Assembly: GCF_013816785.1 (NCBI RefSeq)
Contig: NZ_JACDDV010000018.1
Span: forward strand, 1 to 37,202
Reading direction: 5' to 3'
Length of the DNA: 37,202 nucleotides
From: Sphingomonas sp.
GTDB lineage: Bacteria > Pseudomonadota > Alphaproteobacteria > Sphingomonadales > Sphingomonadaceae
Shown here in pieces: positions 25,862-35,692 of this stretch (its first letter is position 1; the number at the start of each line of letters is the position of its first letter). Made by a program: the position numbers and the translations under genes. A model generated the notes under the pieces. It was given only the letters and a program-made list of their open reading frames with translations, made no database searches and had not been told where the DNA came from.

Positions 25862-26701
25862 ATGGCCGAGGCCCTGGCAATTCAGCCGATCGGGTTTCAT
25901 GTCCAACTTGCCAGCGATTGGCGCGTCAGCGCGGTGTCGACCAATATCGCCGATTTCCTGCCCGTATCCGTTGACGCCATCATCGGCCAGTCCGTCACCG
26001 GGCTATTTTCGGAAAGTGCGATCCACGATATTCGCAATCGTATGGCGTTGTTGCGCGGGAGCGAGGCGGTCGAACATCTGTTCCGGATCGTCCTGGTCGA
26101 TGGTGGCGAGCCGTTCGATCTTTCGATCCGTCATTCGGGCAGCGGCTACGGCCTCGACGCCGAGCGCTGTTCCGACCGTGGCTTCGGAGACGCGACGGGC
26201 ATCATCGAAGGAATGCTCGCGCGGAGCGAGGAAATCGACGATGTCGCGCAGCTTTGCGAGCAGGCCGCTCGCCAGGTGCGCGCGCTGACCGGATTCGATC
26301 AGGTATCGGTCTGGATAGGCGAGGAACGGATCGCACTATCCGCGCGGAGGTCCTGCTCCCGGCCATTATCGACCCCTGGCGGAGCTGAAGTCATGATCGT
26401 CGATCTCGACATGGCGCCAGTCCTCATCCGCCTCGCGCGGGGCTGCGGTGTCGGCGCGCTCCACTCTGCCCTGCGTGTCCCCTCGCACGAGGAACGGGAC
26501 TGGCTGGTGGGCACCGGCGCGCGCGCGGCCGTGGCATTTCCCCTCTCCGGCAGTGGTAAGCCATGGGGCTTGATCTGTTGCCAGCACCAATCGCCACGCC
26601 ATTTGAACCTGGAACGGCGGAACATTGCGCGGCTGTTCGCCCGGATTCTCGGCCTGAGGCTCGAGGTCGCCCGACTGCGTTCGGCGGTGTTACGTGCCTA
26701 G
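25862..26701 (+). CDS. Phytochrome-like PAS-GAF protein without chromophore Cys or kinase
   Basis: 279 residues that read as the N-terminal photosensory part of a bacteriophytochrome. The PAS_2 domain spans about residues 7-100 (AIQPIGFHVQLASDWRVSAVSTNIADFL; FRIVLVDGGEPFDLSIRHSG). The GAF domain spans about 115-270 (CEQAARQVRALTGFDQVSVWI; PWGLICCQHQSPRHLNLERR). The N-terminal Cys that binds biliverdin is absent, since only six residues precede the PAS core. The PxSDIP-type loop of the GAF domain is missing, and there is no PHY or histidine kinase domain. A blind, ligand-free or protein-binding role is inferred. It is 6 bp after purB, and its stop overlaps the dnaJ 3' end by 12 bp. Confidence 0.72.
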   Translation: MAEALAIQPIGFHVQLASDWRVSAVSTNIADFLPVSVDAIIGQSVTGLFSESAIHDIRNRMALLRGSEAVEHLFRIVLVDGGEPFDLSIRHSGSGYGLDAERCSDRGFGDATGIIEGMLARSEEIDDVAQLCEQAARQVRALTGFDQVSVWIGEERIALSARRSCSRPLSTPGGAEVMIVDLDMAPVLIRLARGCGVGALHSALRVPSHEERDWLVGTGARAAVAFPLSGSGKPWGLICCQHQSPRHLNLERRNIARLFARILGLRLEVARLRSAVLRA

Positions 26702-27808
26702 CTTGTCGCGGATGCGGCTGAAGAAGCCCTTGCTCGCCGGGCATTCGTCGCCGGTCTCGGTGCCACGAAATTGTTCGAGGATCGCCTTTTGCTCCTTCGA
26801 CAGCCTGGTTGGCGTTTCGACCAGGATGCGCGTCATCAGATCGCCGCGGCCGCGCGCGTTGAGCACGCTCATCCCCCCGCCGCGATGGCGCAGCGTTTCG
26901 CCGGACTGGATGCCCGCGGGAATCTTGATGTCGATCATTTCGCCGTCGATGGCCGGAATGGCGATCGTCCCGCCCAGCGCGGCGATGGTGAAGCTAATCG
27001 GTGCCTCGGCGATCAACGTCGCGCCCTCACGCTGAAAGAGGGCGTGGCGCTTCATGTGGACGAACAAATAAAGGTCGCCCGGCGTCGCGCCGCGCACCCC
27101 CGTCTCACCTTCGCCGGCGACGCGAATGCGGGTGCCGTCGTCAACCCCGGCGGGAATGTTGACGTTTAATTTGCGATTCTTGAGCGCGCGCCCTTCGCCG
27201 TCGCAGGCGCCGCACGGATCGGCCACCGTCTGGCCCGATCCCATGCAGGTCGGGCAGCCGCGTTCGACCACGAAGAAGCCCTGTTTGGCGCGCACCTTGC
27301 CCGCGCCGCCGCAGGTCGCGCAGGTGCGTGCCGCCGACTGACCGCGCGATCCCGACGCGTTGCACGTCTCGCACGCCGCCAGCGCTTGGATGGCGATCGT
27401 TTTTTCGACCCCGGCAAAAGCCTCCTCCAGGCTCAGTTCCAGATCGTAGCGCAGGTCGGACCCGCGCGCCGCGCTGGCCTGTTGCGCGCGCGGATCCATG
27501 AACTCGCCGAAGATCGACGAAAAAATGTCGGAAAAACCCTCGAACCCCTGCCCGCCGCCAAATGGCCCGCCCGCCGCGCCATTCTGGAAGGCGGCGTGGC
27601 CGAAGCGGTCGTAGGCGGCGCGCTTTTGCGGATCCTTGAGGCAGTCATAGGCCTCGGACAGCGCCTTGAACTTGGTTTCCTGATCGGTGCAGCCGCCGTG
27701 CCGGTCGGGATGGCATTGCATCGCCAGTTTTCGGTAAGCCGACTTGATCGTCGCCGCGTCGGCATCGCGCGCGATGCCGAGCAGTTCGTAATAGTCCTCG
27801 CTGACCAT
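26690..27808 (-). CDS. dnaJ: Chaperone protein DnaJ
   Basis: 372 residues. The J domain occupies residues 1-70 with the HPD motif (QCHPDRHGG). A Gly/Phe-rich linker follows (GGPFGGGQGFEGF). Four CxxCxGxG zinc repeats are visible (CETCNASG, CATCGGAG, CPTCMGSG, CGACDGEG), then the substrate-binding C-terminal barrel. ATG 27808 is preferred; GTG 27811 immediately upstream is also in frame. It lies 65 bp after dnaK, so the two probably share the dnaK heat-shock promoter. Confidence 0.96.
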   Translation of the reverse strand: MVSEDYYELLGIARDADAATIKSAYRKLAMQCHPDRHGGCTDQETKFKALSEAYDCLKDPQKRAAYDRFGHAAFQNGAAGGPFGGGQGFEGFSDIFSSIFGEFMDPRAQQASAARGSDLRYDLELSLEEAFAGVEKTIAIQALAACETCNASGSRGQSAARTCATCGGAGKVRAKQGFFVVERGCPTCMGSGQTVADPCGACDGEGRALKNRKLNVNIPAGVDDGTRIRVAGEGETGVRGATPGDLYLFVHMKRHALFQREGATLIAEAPISFTIAALGGTIAIPAIDGEMIDIKIPAGIQSGETLRHRGGGMSVLNARGRGDLMTRILVETPTRLSKEQKAILEQFRGTETGDECPASKGFFSRIRDKLGT

Positions 27809-27873
27809 CACGGTCCCCCACGCAAGACAAGCGGCGCCGACTGAGCTTCAGCCGGCACCGCGATCGTCATCCC

Positions 27874-29811
<1,938 letters not shown>

Positions 29812-29878
29812 AGTCTCTGCCCTCTATTAGCCCCTCGGGCGCCAATCGATGCGCCCGCGTATTGAATGATTGGAGGCG

Positions 29879-29906
29879 ATATAGGTGCGCTCAGCAACCC
29901 GACAAG
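29879..29906 (-). promoter_or_regulatory. Sigma-32 (RpoH) heat-shock promoter of dnaKJ
   Basis: On the minus strand CTTG (29906-29903) is followed after 17 bp by CCTATAT (29885-29879), close to the alphaproteobacterial RpoH pattern. It lies 68 bp before the dnaK ATG. I saw no CIRCE palindrome nearby. Confidence 0.65.
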
Positions 29907-29997
29907 GGTTGCAAGCTGCCGAGGACAAGCGATGATTTGCGAAGCGAAACCTCGCTTGTATCGAAGAGACAGCAAGAGCCGGCGTTCTCCCCTGCCT

Positions 29998-30735
29998 TTA
30001 CGGCATCGCCATCCCGCCGTTGACGTGCAGCGTCTGCCCGGTGACATAGCCAGCCTCGCGGCTGGCGAGATAGACCACCGCCGTGCCGACATCCTCCCCA
30101 GCGCCCATCGCGCCGGCGGGAATGCGCGACAATATGCCGGCTTTTTGCTGCTCATTCAGCGCATCGGTCATCGCCGAGGTCATGAACCCGGGCGCGACGC
30201 AATTGACCGTGATGCCGCGGCTGGCGACTTCCTGCGCGATCGCCTTGGACATGCCGATCAGGCCCGCTTTCGATGCGACATAATTGGCCTGCCCCGGATT
30301 GCCGGTCACCCCGACCACCGAGGTCACCGACACGATCCGCCCGAAGCGGGCGCGCATCATCGGCTTGCAGGCGGCGCGCATCAGCCGGAACGCGGCTTCT
30401 AAATTGACGCGGATCACCTGGTCCCACTCCTCGTCCTTCATCCGCATGGCGAGGTTGTCGCGAGTCACCCCGGCGTTGTTGACGAGAATATCGAGCTTGC
30501 CCAGTGCTTCGACCGCGCGCGGCACCAACTGGTCAACCTGGGCCGCATCGCCAAGATCGCACACCAGCGCCACATGATCGCCGCCCAACTCCTTGGCGAA
30601 CGCCTCGAGCTTGGCCGCGTTGGACCCCGACAAGGCCAGCCGAGCGCCCTGAGCGCTGAGCGCGCGCGCAATCGAACTCCCCAACCCGCCCGAAGCCCCC
30701 GTCACCAATGCCGTCATTCCGTTGAGGTCAAACAT
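29998..30735 (-). CDS. fabG: 3-oxoacyl-[acyl-carrier-protein] reductase FabG
   Basis: 245-residue short-chain dehydrogenase that reduces 3-oxoacyl-ACP with NADPH in fatty acid synthesis. It shows TGASGGLGSSIARAL, NNAGVTRDN, and the catalytic Ser and Tyr-x-x-x-Lys (VSVTSVVGVTG; NYVASKAG). ATG 30735 has AGGA 7 bp upstream; a TTG at 30750 is a spurious extension. Its first 8 bases overlap the end of the GxxExxY gene. Confidence 0.94.
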   Translation of the reverse strand: MFDLNGMTALVTGASGGLGSSIARALSAQGARLALSGSNAAKLEAFAKELGGDHVALVCDLGDAAQVDQLVPRAVEALGKLDILVNNAGVTRDNLAMRMKDEEWDQVIRVNLEAAFRLMRAACKPMMRARFGRIVSVTSVVGVTGNPGQANYVASKAGLIGMSKAIAQEVASRGITVNCVAPGFMTSAMTDALNEQQKAGILSRIPAGAMGAGEDVGTAVVYLASREAGYVTGQTLHVNGGMAMP

Positions 30736-31165
30736 TCGTCGATCCTTCAATTTGTTCGCGCAGAGGCGCAGAGGCGCAGAGAGATCGGTGATCGTTGACG
30801 AGCCTTCTAATCCCTCCCTTCAGCGTCTCGCCGCCAAAGTTGAGAAGCAACCCCACGGGCTGCTTAGTCAGCCGCAAATAGGTCAACAGCTGCTTGCTGT
30901 GAACCGCGCTCAGTCGCTCGACCGACTTGATCTCGACGAGCAATCGCTCGTCCACCAGCAAATCGATGCGGAACGCCGCCGGAAATTGCAGGCCTTCAAA
31001 CTCAATGTCGATCGCTCGCTGGCGAGCGACCGAATAGCCCATTTGCGAAAGCCGTGCGGCGAGCACCATTTCATAAACTGATTCAAGAAGTCCGGGACCG
31101 AGCTCGCGGTGAAGACGTAAGGCCACATCGATCACGTCACCGCTAATCCGATTAATATCGATCAC
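30728..31165 (-). CDS. GxxExxY protein (PD-(D/E)xK-like) on a small cassette
   Basis: 145 residues from GTG 31165, with GAGGG 6 bp upstream. The family-defining GLLESVYE lies near residue 25, and a nuclease-like core FRIDLLVDERLLVEIKSVE (Asp, then Glu-x-Lys) is seen around residues 65-83. The function of the family is not established. The last residues (LCASAPLREQ) are encoded by the left inverted-repeat arm, and the very last ones (IEGSTNV) by the fabG leader, so the stop overlaps the fabG start by 8 bp. Confidence 0.88.
   Translation of the reverse strand: MIDINRISGDVIDVALRLHRELGPGLLESVYEMVLAARLSQMGYSVARQRAIDIEFEGLQFPAAFRIDLLVDERLLVEIKSVERLSAVHSKQLLTYLRLTKQPVGLLLNFGGETLKGGIRRLVNDHRSLCASAPLREQIEGSTNV
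30754..30783 (+). repeat. Inverted repeat, left arm
   Basis: Made of GTTC plus a tandem GCGCAGAG repeated three times and a trailing AG. It is the exact reverse complement of 31174-31203 over 30 bases. Confidence 0.95.
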
Positions 31166-31173
31166 GCGAAACC

Positions 31174-31203
31174 CTCTCTGCGCCTCTGCGCCTCTGCGCG
31201 AAC
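31174..31203 (-). repeat. Inverted repeat, right arm
   Basis: Reverse complement of 30754-30783. Its inner edge supplies part of the ribosome binding site of the GxxExxY gene (GAGAGGG). Confidence 0.95.
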
Positions 31204-31205
31204 TC

Positions 31206-32141
31206 CTAAAGTGATTTCGCCAGCGCTTCGATATCTTCCATGGTCACCACGCTCGTCACCCTGGCGTCGGGGGCGATGCGCTTAACCATGGGGCCGAGCA
31301 CCTTGCCCCCCAGCTCGACGAACTCCTCGACCCCGGCCGCAGCCATGTTGGCGATGCTTTCGCGCCAGCGGACCATGCCGGTGACCTGCTCGACCAGCTG
31401 CTCGCGGATCGTCCCCGGATCGAGCACCGGCGCGGCGGTGACGTTGGCGTAGAGCGCCACGTTGGGGGCCTTGATTTCGGTCGCGGCCAGCGCCTCGGCC
31501 ATGGCATCGGCGGCGGGCTGCATCAATGGACAGTGGAACGGCGCCGACACCGGCAGCAAAAGCGCCCGCTTGGCGCCCATTTCCTTGGCTAGTCCGATCG
31601 CCCGCTCGATCGCGCCCACGTGCCCCGAAATGACGACCTGCGAAGGATCATTGTCGTTGGCGACGGTGCACACCTCGCCCTGCGCAGCTGCCTCGGCGAT
31701 CTTCTGGGCGAGCTCGATATCGGCGCCGAGCAGCGCCGCCATCGCACCCATACCGACCGGCACCGCCGCCTGCATCGCCCGCCCGCGCAGCTTCAATAGT
31801 TTGGCCGTCGTCGCCAGGTCGAACGACCCCGCCGCCGAAAGCGCCGAATATTCGCCGAGGCTATGCCCGGCGACGAAGCTCGCGGCCCTGCCCAGCTCGA
31901 CCCCGCCCTCGCGGGTCAGCGCCGCGAACACCGCTAGCGCATGCGCCATGATCGCCGGCTGCGCGTTCTCGGTCAGCTTGAGCTCTTCCTCGGGTCCCTC
32001 GCGCATCAGTCGGAAGAGCGATTGGCCGAGCGCCTCATCGACCTCGGCGAACGTGTCGCGCGCGGCGCGGCTCGCCTCAGCCAAGGCCGCGCCCATGCCG
32101 ACCGCCTGGCTGCCTTGGCCGGGAAAAAGAAACGCGCGCAT
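31206..32141 (-). CDS. fabD: Malonyl-CoA:ACP transacylase FabD
   Basis: 311-residue acyltransferase that loads malonyl onto ACP. MRAFLFPGQGSQAVGMG opens the protein, the catalytic Ser lies in VAGHSLGEYSAL, and the catalytic His in SAPFHCPLMQPA. ATG 32141 has AGGGG 6 bp upstream; ATG 32147, two codons earlier, is nearly as likely. The gene would normally be followed directly by fabG, but a 450-bp cassette intervenes. Confidence 0.95.
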   Translation of the reverse strand: MRAFLFPGQGSQAVGMGAALAEASRAARDTFAEVDEALGQSLFRLMREGPEEELKLTENAQPAIMAHALAVFAALTREGGVELGRAASFVAGHSLGEYSALSAAGSFDLATTAKLLKLRGRAMQAAVPVGMGAMAALLGADIELAQKIAEAAAQGEVCTVANDNDPSQVVISGHVGAIERAIGLAKEMGAKRALLLPVSAPFHCPLMQPAADAMAEALAATEIKAPNVALYANVTAAPVLDPGTIREQLVEQVTGMVRWRESIANMAAAGVEEFVELGGKVLGPMVKRIAPDARVTSVVTMEDIEALAKSL

Positions 32142-32206
32142 CGTCATCCCCTGGTTGTTGCCGCGCGACTAGGACGGCGCTGACCGATTGCCAAGACCGC
32201 GCGCAG

Positions 32207-33562
32207 ATGCAAAGCCGTGCCATGGAGCTTCATGCCGCCCCGCCGCCGCCGCCTCGCCCGCCGCAATCAAAGCGCCTCGGCGGGGTCATGAGCCTCGCCA
32301 TGGTGGTCGGCACGATCATCGGCTCCGGCATCTACGTCCTACCGGCAACGGTCGCGCCTTATGGCTGGAACATCGTCATTGCCTTTGCGGTCACGATCGC
32401 CGGTACCGTCTGCCTTGCTCTTTCCATGGCCCGGCTTGCCCGGCGCCTGCCGGGTGGCCCGTACAGCTATATTACGGTGGCATTCGGCGACACCGCGGCG
32501 TTTGTCACGATGTGGACCTATCTCGTGTCGCAATGGACTGGTATCGCGGCGGTCGCAATCGCCGCCGGCGGTGCGCTGGGTTATGTCTTCCCGGCCGTCG
32601 GTTCGGGCGTTCCATTGGCCGTCGTCGCGATTGTCTCGATCATCGCCTTGACGCTCGTCAACATGTCAGGCGCGCGATCGGCAGGGTTTGTCCAGGTCGC
32701 GGCCACACTCATCAAGATCGTGCCGTTGCTGCTCGTCGTCCTGCTCGTCCTGCTCCGCCTCGGCAGCGGGCAAGCGCTCGAGCCGCTCTCTTCGGCCCCG
32801 ATCAGCCTGGCCGGCATTACCGCCGCTGCGGCGCTCATGCTGTTTGCGTTCACCGGCTTCGAATCCGCCGCGGTGAGCGCCAATGTCACCGACCACGACA
32901 CTGACGTCGTGCCCAGCGCGACGATCAACGGCACCGTTTTCGTCGCTGCCATCTACCTCACAGCGACGCTCGCCGTGCTGTTCCTGCTGCCAAGCGTAGT
33001 GGCGGGTGCATCGGGCGCGCCCTTCGCCGATGCGACCGCCCCGGTGCTTGGAACCGTCGCGGGCGCATTTGTCGCCATCGTCGCTGCGATCAGCGCGCTT
33101 GGCGCCGGGAACGCCCTGATCTTGCTTTCGGCCGAAGTCGCCCGCGCCATTGCCAATGCGGGCGACCTGCCGCCAGCTTTCGCGCGCACCAATCGGGCGG
33201 GCGTTTCGCCCGTTTCGCTCATCGCCGGCGCCGTGGTCGCCATCCTGCTGGTTCTCGCCAGCATCAGCGACAGCTTCGTCGCGGTGTTCACGTTCGTTGC
33301 GCTGATTTCGGCGGTTTCCGCGTTGGTGCTTTACCTCGTCTGCGCGCTGGCAGCGCTTAAGCTGAAGGCGGAAAAGCCGCTCCTCGCCGGTATCGCCATC
33401 CTTTACGCGATCGCCATGTTCATTGGCGCGGGACTAGAGGCAACGTTGTGGGGCCTCGCCCTCGCCGCCGCCGGGCTCCCGGTCCGCTGGCTGTCGCGCC
33501 GCTTCAGTTCCGCCGCGACCAGCCCGGCGGCGGCAACCGTTCCAGCCGCGCCTCGGGAATGA
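32207..33562 (+). CDS. APC superfamily amino acid permease
   Basis: 451 residues with about 12 membrane helices. The unwound first helix carries GTIIGSGIYVLP, a consensus of the APC/AdiC branch, followed by ALSMARLARRLPGGPYSYI. A Pro/Ala-rich N-terminus precedes the membrane part. ATG 32222 is an alternative start. The C-terminal tail (SSAATSPAAATVPAAPRE) is low complexity and overlaps the Rieske gene on the other strand by 59 bp. Substrate unknown; arginine/agmatine-type exchange is possible by similarity to AdiC. Confidence 0.88.
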   Translation: MQSRAMELHAAPPPPPRPPQSKRLGGVMSLAMVVGTIIGSGIYVLPATVAPYGWNIVIAFAVTIAGTVCLALSMARLARRLPGGPYSYITVAFGDTAAFVTMWTYLVSQWTGIAAVAIAAGGALGYVFPAVGSGVPLAVVAIVSIIALTLVNMSGARSAGFVQVAATLIKIVPLLLVVLLVLLRLGSGQALEPLSSAPISLAGITAAAALMLFAFTGFESAAVSANVTDHDTDVVPSATINGTVFVAAIYLTATLAVLFLLPSVVAGASGAPFADATAPVLGTVAGAFVAIVAAISALGAGNALILLSAEVARAIANAGDLPPAFARTNRAGVSPVSLIAGAVVAILLVLASISDSFVAVFTFVALISAVSALVLYLVCALAALKLKAEKPLLAGIAILYAIAMFIGAGLEATLWGLALAAAGLPVRWLSRRFSSAATSPAAATVPAAPRE

Positions 33563-34676
33563 GCCGCCGCAATTTCTGAGCGAACGCGCGTAACGACACT
33601 TCGCTCGTCCCCAGCGGCCCGGCTATATAGGACGGCGAGCCCATCCCCGCCTGCACCCGGCTGATCAACTCAGTATCCTCGGCATTGACCCGCCGGTTGA
33701 TCCGCCAGTTCAAATAGCGCGCCACCTTCATCTCCCTTCGACAATCGGGCAGCGCATAGCTAATTTCGCGGATCACCGTCTCGGTCGCCGACACCGGCAG
33801 GAACTGCATGAAGTCGACCTGGTCGGGATAAATGTCGAACGCGACATTGGGGAACAGTTTGTAATAAAGCCACTTCTTGCGGTGCGACGGCGGCAGATAC
33901 TCCACCTCCGGCAGAAACTTCTGATAGGCCCGCTCGCTCGGGTTGGCCGACGGCGTTTCGCGCAGCTCGCCCTCCATCCGGTCGACATGCTCCTGCGCTT
34001 CGATTCCATAGCTCCGCCCGAACAACCGCGTCAGCCCGGGATGCCCGACCGGAATGTGCAGCGCGTCCGAATAATTGTCGGCGATGGTCTTCCAGTTGAG
34101 CGGGCGGCGGCGAAGCGTCACCCGCCCGATCGCCCGCAATTCCTCGAACCGGTAAGGCGCCACTTCGTCCTCATAGGGCGCCATCATCTCGACCACCGAC
34201 GGCGCGCCGGGCTCCAGCGTCACGAACAGGAAGCCGCGCCACGCCTCCAGCGCTACCGGGAACAGCCCCAACTTGGCCGGGTCCAGCCCCGGATAATCGC
34301 TCCGGTGCGGCACGCCGAGAAGCGCCCCGTCACGGCCATAGCTCCACGCATGATAGGGGCAGGTCAGCACCCGGGCGCATCCCGCCTCACCGTCGACCAG
34401 CCGCGATCCGCGGTGGCGGCAGACGTTGGCGAAGGCCCGCACCACGCCATCGTCGCCGCGCATGGCGATCACGCTCTCGTTCAGATAATCGAGGCTGCGC
34501 CACTCGCCCGGCTCGGCGATCTCGCTCTCGTGGCAGACGATTTGAGGCGCCGCGCGCAGGAATGCCCGCGTCTCCGCCGCCAGGAACTCGGCGTCGTGAT
34601 ACAGCCAACCCGGCAAGCTCATCCCGTCGAGCGCGTCGGGCTCGGGTATCGGCCGAATGGGCAGCGCTTCGTTCAT
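33504..34676 (-). CDS. Rieske non-heme iron ring-hydroxylating oxygenase, alpha subunit
   Basis: 390 residues. The Rieske 2Fe-2S site is CRHRGSRLVDG with the second pair in LTCPYHAWSYG (about residues 85-110). The mononuclear iron site is DNYSDALHIPVGHPGL (about 200-215), followed by the oxygenase domain with VAFDIYPDQVDFMQFLPVS. No beta subunit, ferredoxin or reductase is next to it, so partners must be encoded elsewhere. Possible substrates include aromatics or quaternary ammonium compounds; sequence alone does not decide. The start is divergent from the cyclase gene. Confidence 0.88.
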   Translation of the reverse strand: MNEALPIRPIPEPDALDGMSLPGWLYHDAEFLAAETRAFLRAAPQIVCHESEIAEPGEWRSLDYLNESVIAMRGDDGVVRAFANVCRHRGSRLVDGEAGCARVLTCPYHAWSYGRDGALLGVPHRSDYPGLDPAKLGLFPVALEAWRGFLFVTLEPGAPSVVEMMAPYEDEVAPYRFEELRAIGRVTLRRRPLNWKTIADNYSDALHIPVGHPGLTRLFGRSYGIEAQEHVDRMEGELRETPSANPSERAYQKFLPEVEYLPPSHRKKWLYYKLFPNVAFDIYPDQVDFMQFLPVSATETVIREISYALPDCRREMKVARYLNWRINRRVNAEDTELISRVQAGMGSPSYIAGPLGTSEVSLRAFAQKLRRLIPEARLERLPPPGWSRRN

Positions 34677-34760
34677 CCCGGCTTCTTATCAGCAAACAGG
34701 CTTTCGCAAACAGGTCGATTCAGGTTATTGACCCGGGTAACGAAATTGGGGGGCGCATTC

Positions 34761-35591
34761 ATGCCGCTGTTTCTCGACATTCATCGGGTTCCCGGGGCCA
34801 GCTCGGAAGATTTGCGCAAGGCCCACATGGCCGATCTCGATGTGCAGAAGAAGCATCGCGTCGACTATCGGAAATACTGGTTCGATCAGAAATGCGGCAA
34901 GGCCTTCTGTCTGGTCGAGGCGCCCGATGCCGAGGCGGCCATGGCGGTTCATCGCGAATCGCACGGGCTGGTGGCGGAAAAGATCATCGAGATCGATCCC
35001 GACCTCGCCGAAGGCTTTCTCGGCGGCGGAATGGTCAACGACGCCGGCGCGGCGATGGTCCCCGGCAGCCGTGACCAATATGACAATGCCGTACGCAGCG
35101 TGTTGTTCACCGACCTCGTCGGCTCGACCGAGATGGCCCAGCGGATGGGCGACCAGGCCGCGTTCGACCTTCTGTCGGTCCACGACCGCATCGTCCGCGA
35201 AGCGGTCGAGGCGAGCCACGGCAAGGTCATCAAGCACACCGGCGACGGCATCATGGCGGTGTTCGTGTCACCCGTCAGCGCGGTCAAATGCGCCTGCCGG
35301 ATCCAGGAGGCGGTACGCGCCGCCCAGGCCGACGAGGCAACGCCGGCCTTCGCCATCCGCATCGGCGCTTCGGCGGGCGAGCCGATCGAGCGCGACAACG
35401 ACTTCTTCGGCACCACCGTCAACCTCGCCGCGCGGCTGTGCGCCGCGGCCAAGCCGGGCACCGTGCTGGTCACCAACGGGATTGCCGAGCTGTGCCTCGG
35501 CAAAGGCATGCGCTTCGCCGATCTAAAGCGCGTCACCATCCGCGGCTTCGACGAAAAAATCGGCACCCGCGAAGTCATGATTAGCTGCTAG
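34761..35591 (+). CDS. DUF4242 - class III adenylate/guanylate cyclase fusion protein
   Basis: 276 residues. The N-terminal 80 or so form a DUF4242 domain (MPLFLDIHRVPGASSEDLRKAHMADLDVQKK; KAFCLVEAPDAEAAMAVHRESHG), a small ferredoxin-like fold proposed to bind nickel. Then comes a class III cyclase domain with metal-binding Asp in VLFTDLVGSTEMA and KHTGDGIMAVF, and the dimer segment FFGTTVNLAARLC. It has no membrane segment, so it is probably cytoplasmic. ATG 34761 follows a GGGGGG run; the frame is open for 290 codons upstream, but only as antisense of the Rieske gene. Confidence 0.88.
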   Translation: MPLFLDIHRVPGASSEDLRKAHMADLDVQKKHRVDYRKYWFDQKCGKAFCLVEAPDAEAAMAVHRESHGLVAEKIIEIDPDLAEGFLGGGMVNDAGAAMVPGSRDQYDNAVRSVLFTDLVGSTEMAQRMGDQAAFDLLSVHDRIVREAVEASHGKVIKHTGDGIMAVFVSPVSAVKCACRIQEAVRAAQADEATPAFAIRIGASAGEPIERDNDFFGTTVNLAARLCAAAKPGTVLVTNGIAELCLGKGMRFADLKRVTIRGFDEKIGTREVMISC

Positions 35592-35604
35592 CCGAGCCAC
35601 CGAG

Positions 35605-35642
35605 CATAGCGACGCCGGCGCGCAGCGCCGCCGACGCTATGT
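35605..35642 (+). terminator. Long GC-rich hairpin after the cyclase gene
   Basis: CATAGCG at 35605-35611 pairs with CGCTATG at 35636-35642, and most of the inner bases pair too, with two mismatches. It starts 14 bp after the cyclase stop. No T-run follows, so if it terminates transcription it is not a classic intrinsic terminator. Confidence 0.4.
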
Positions 35643-35692
35643 CGAGAGACGGCGAGGCCCGGCCGACGAGTCGCGAAGCGAACCCGATCGAC

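Larger units (their letters stand above)
30754..31203 (-). mobile_element. 450-bp GxxExxY cassette with perfect 30-bp terminal inverted repeats
   Basis: The cassette lies exactly in the fabD-fabG gap, with 2 bp between the fabD stop and its right arm and 18 bp between its left arm and the fabG start. There is no transposase. I saw no target-site duplication. That it moves, or moved, as a unit is inferred from the symmetry of the ends and from the insertion into an otherwise conserved operon. Confidence 0.7.

Noticed and set aside
30754-31203. CRISPR-like array formed by the GCGCAGAG repeats
   Set aside because: The repeats are contiguous 8-bp units at two ends in inverted orientation with no spacers.
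33882-34760. Possible N-terminal extension of the cyclase protein by about 290 residues
   Set aside because: This stretch is antisense of the Rieske oxygenase, and DUF4242 begins naturally at ATG 34761 with a G-rich ribosome site.
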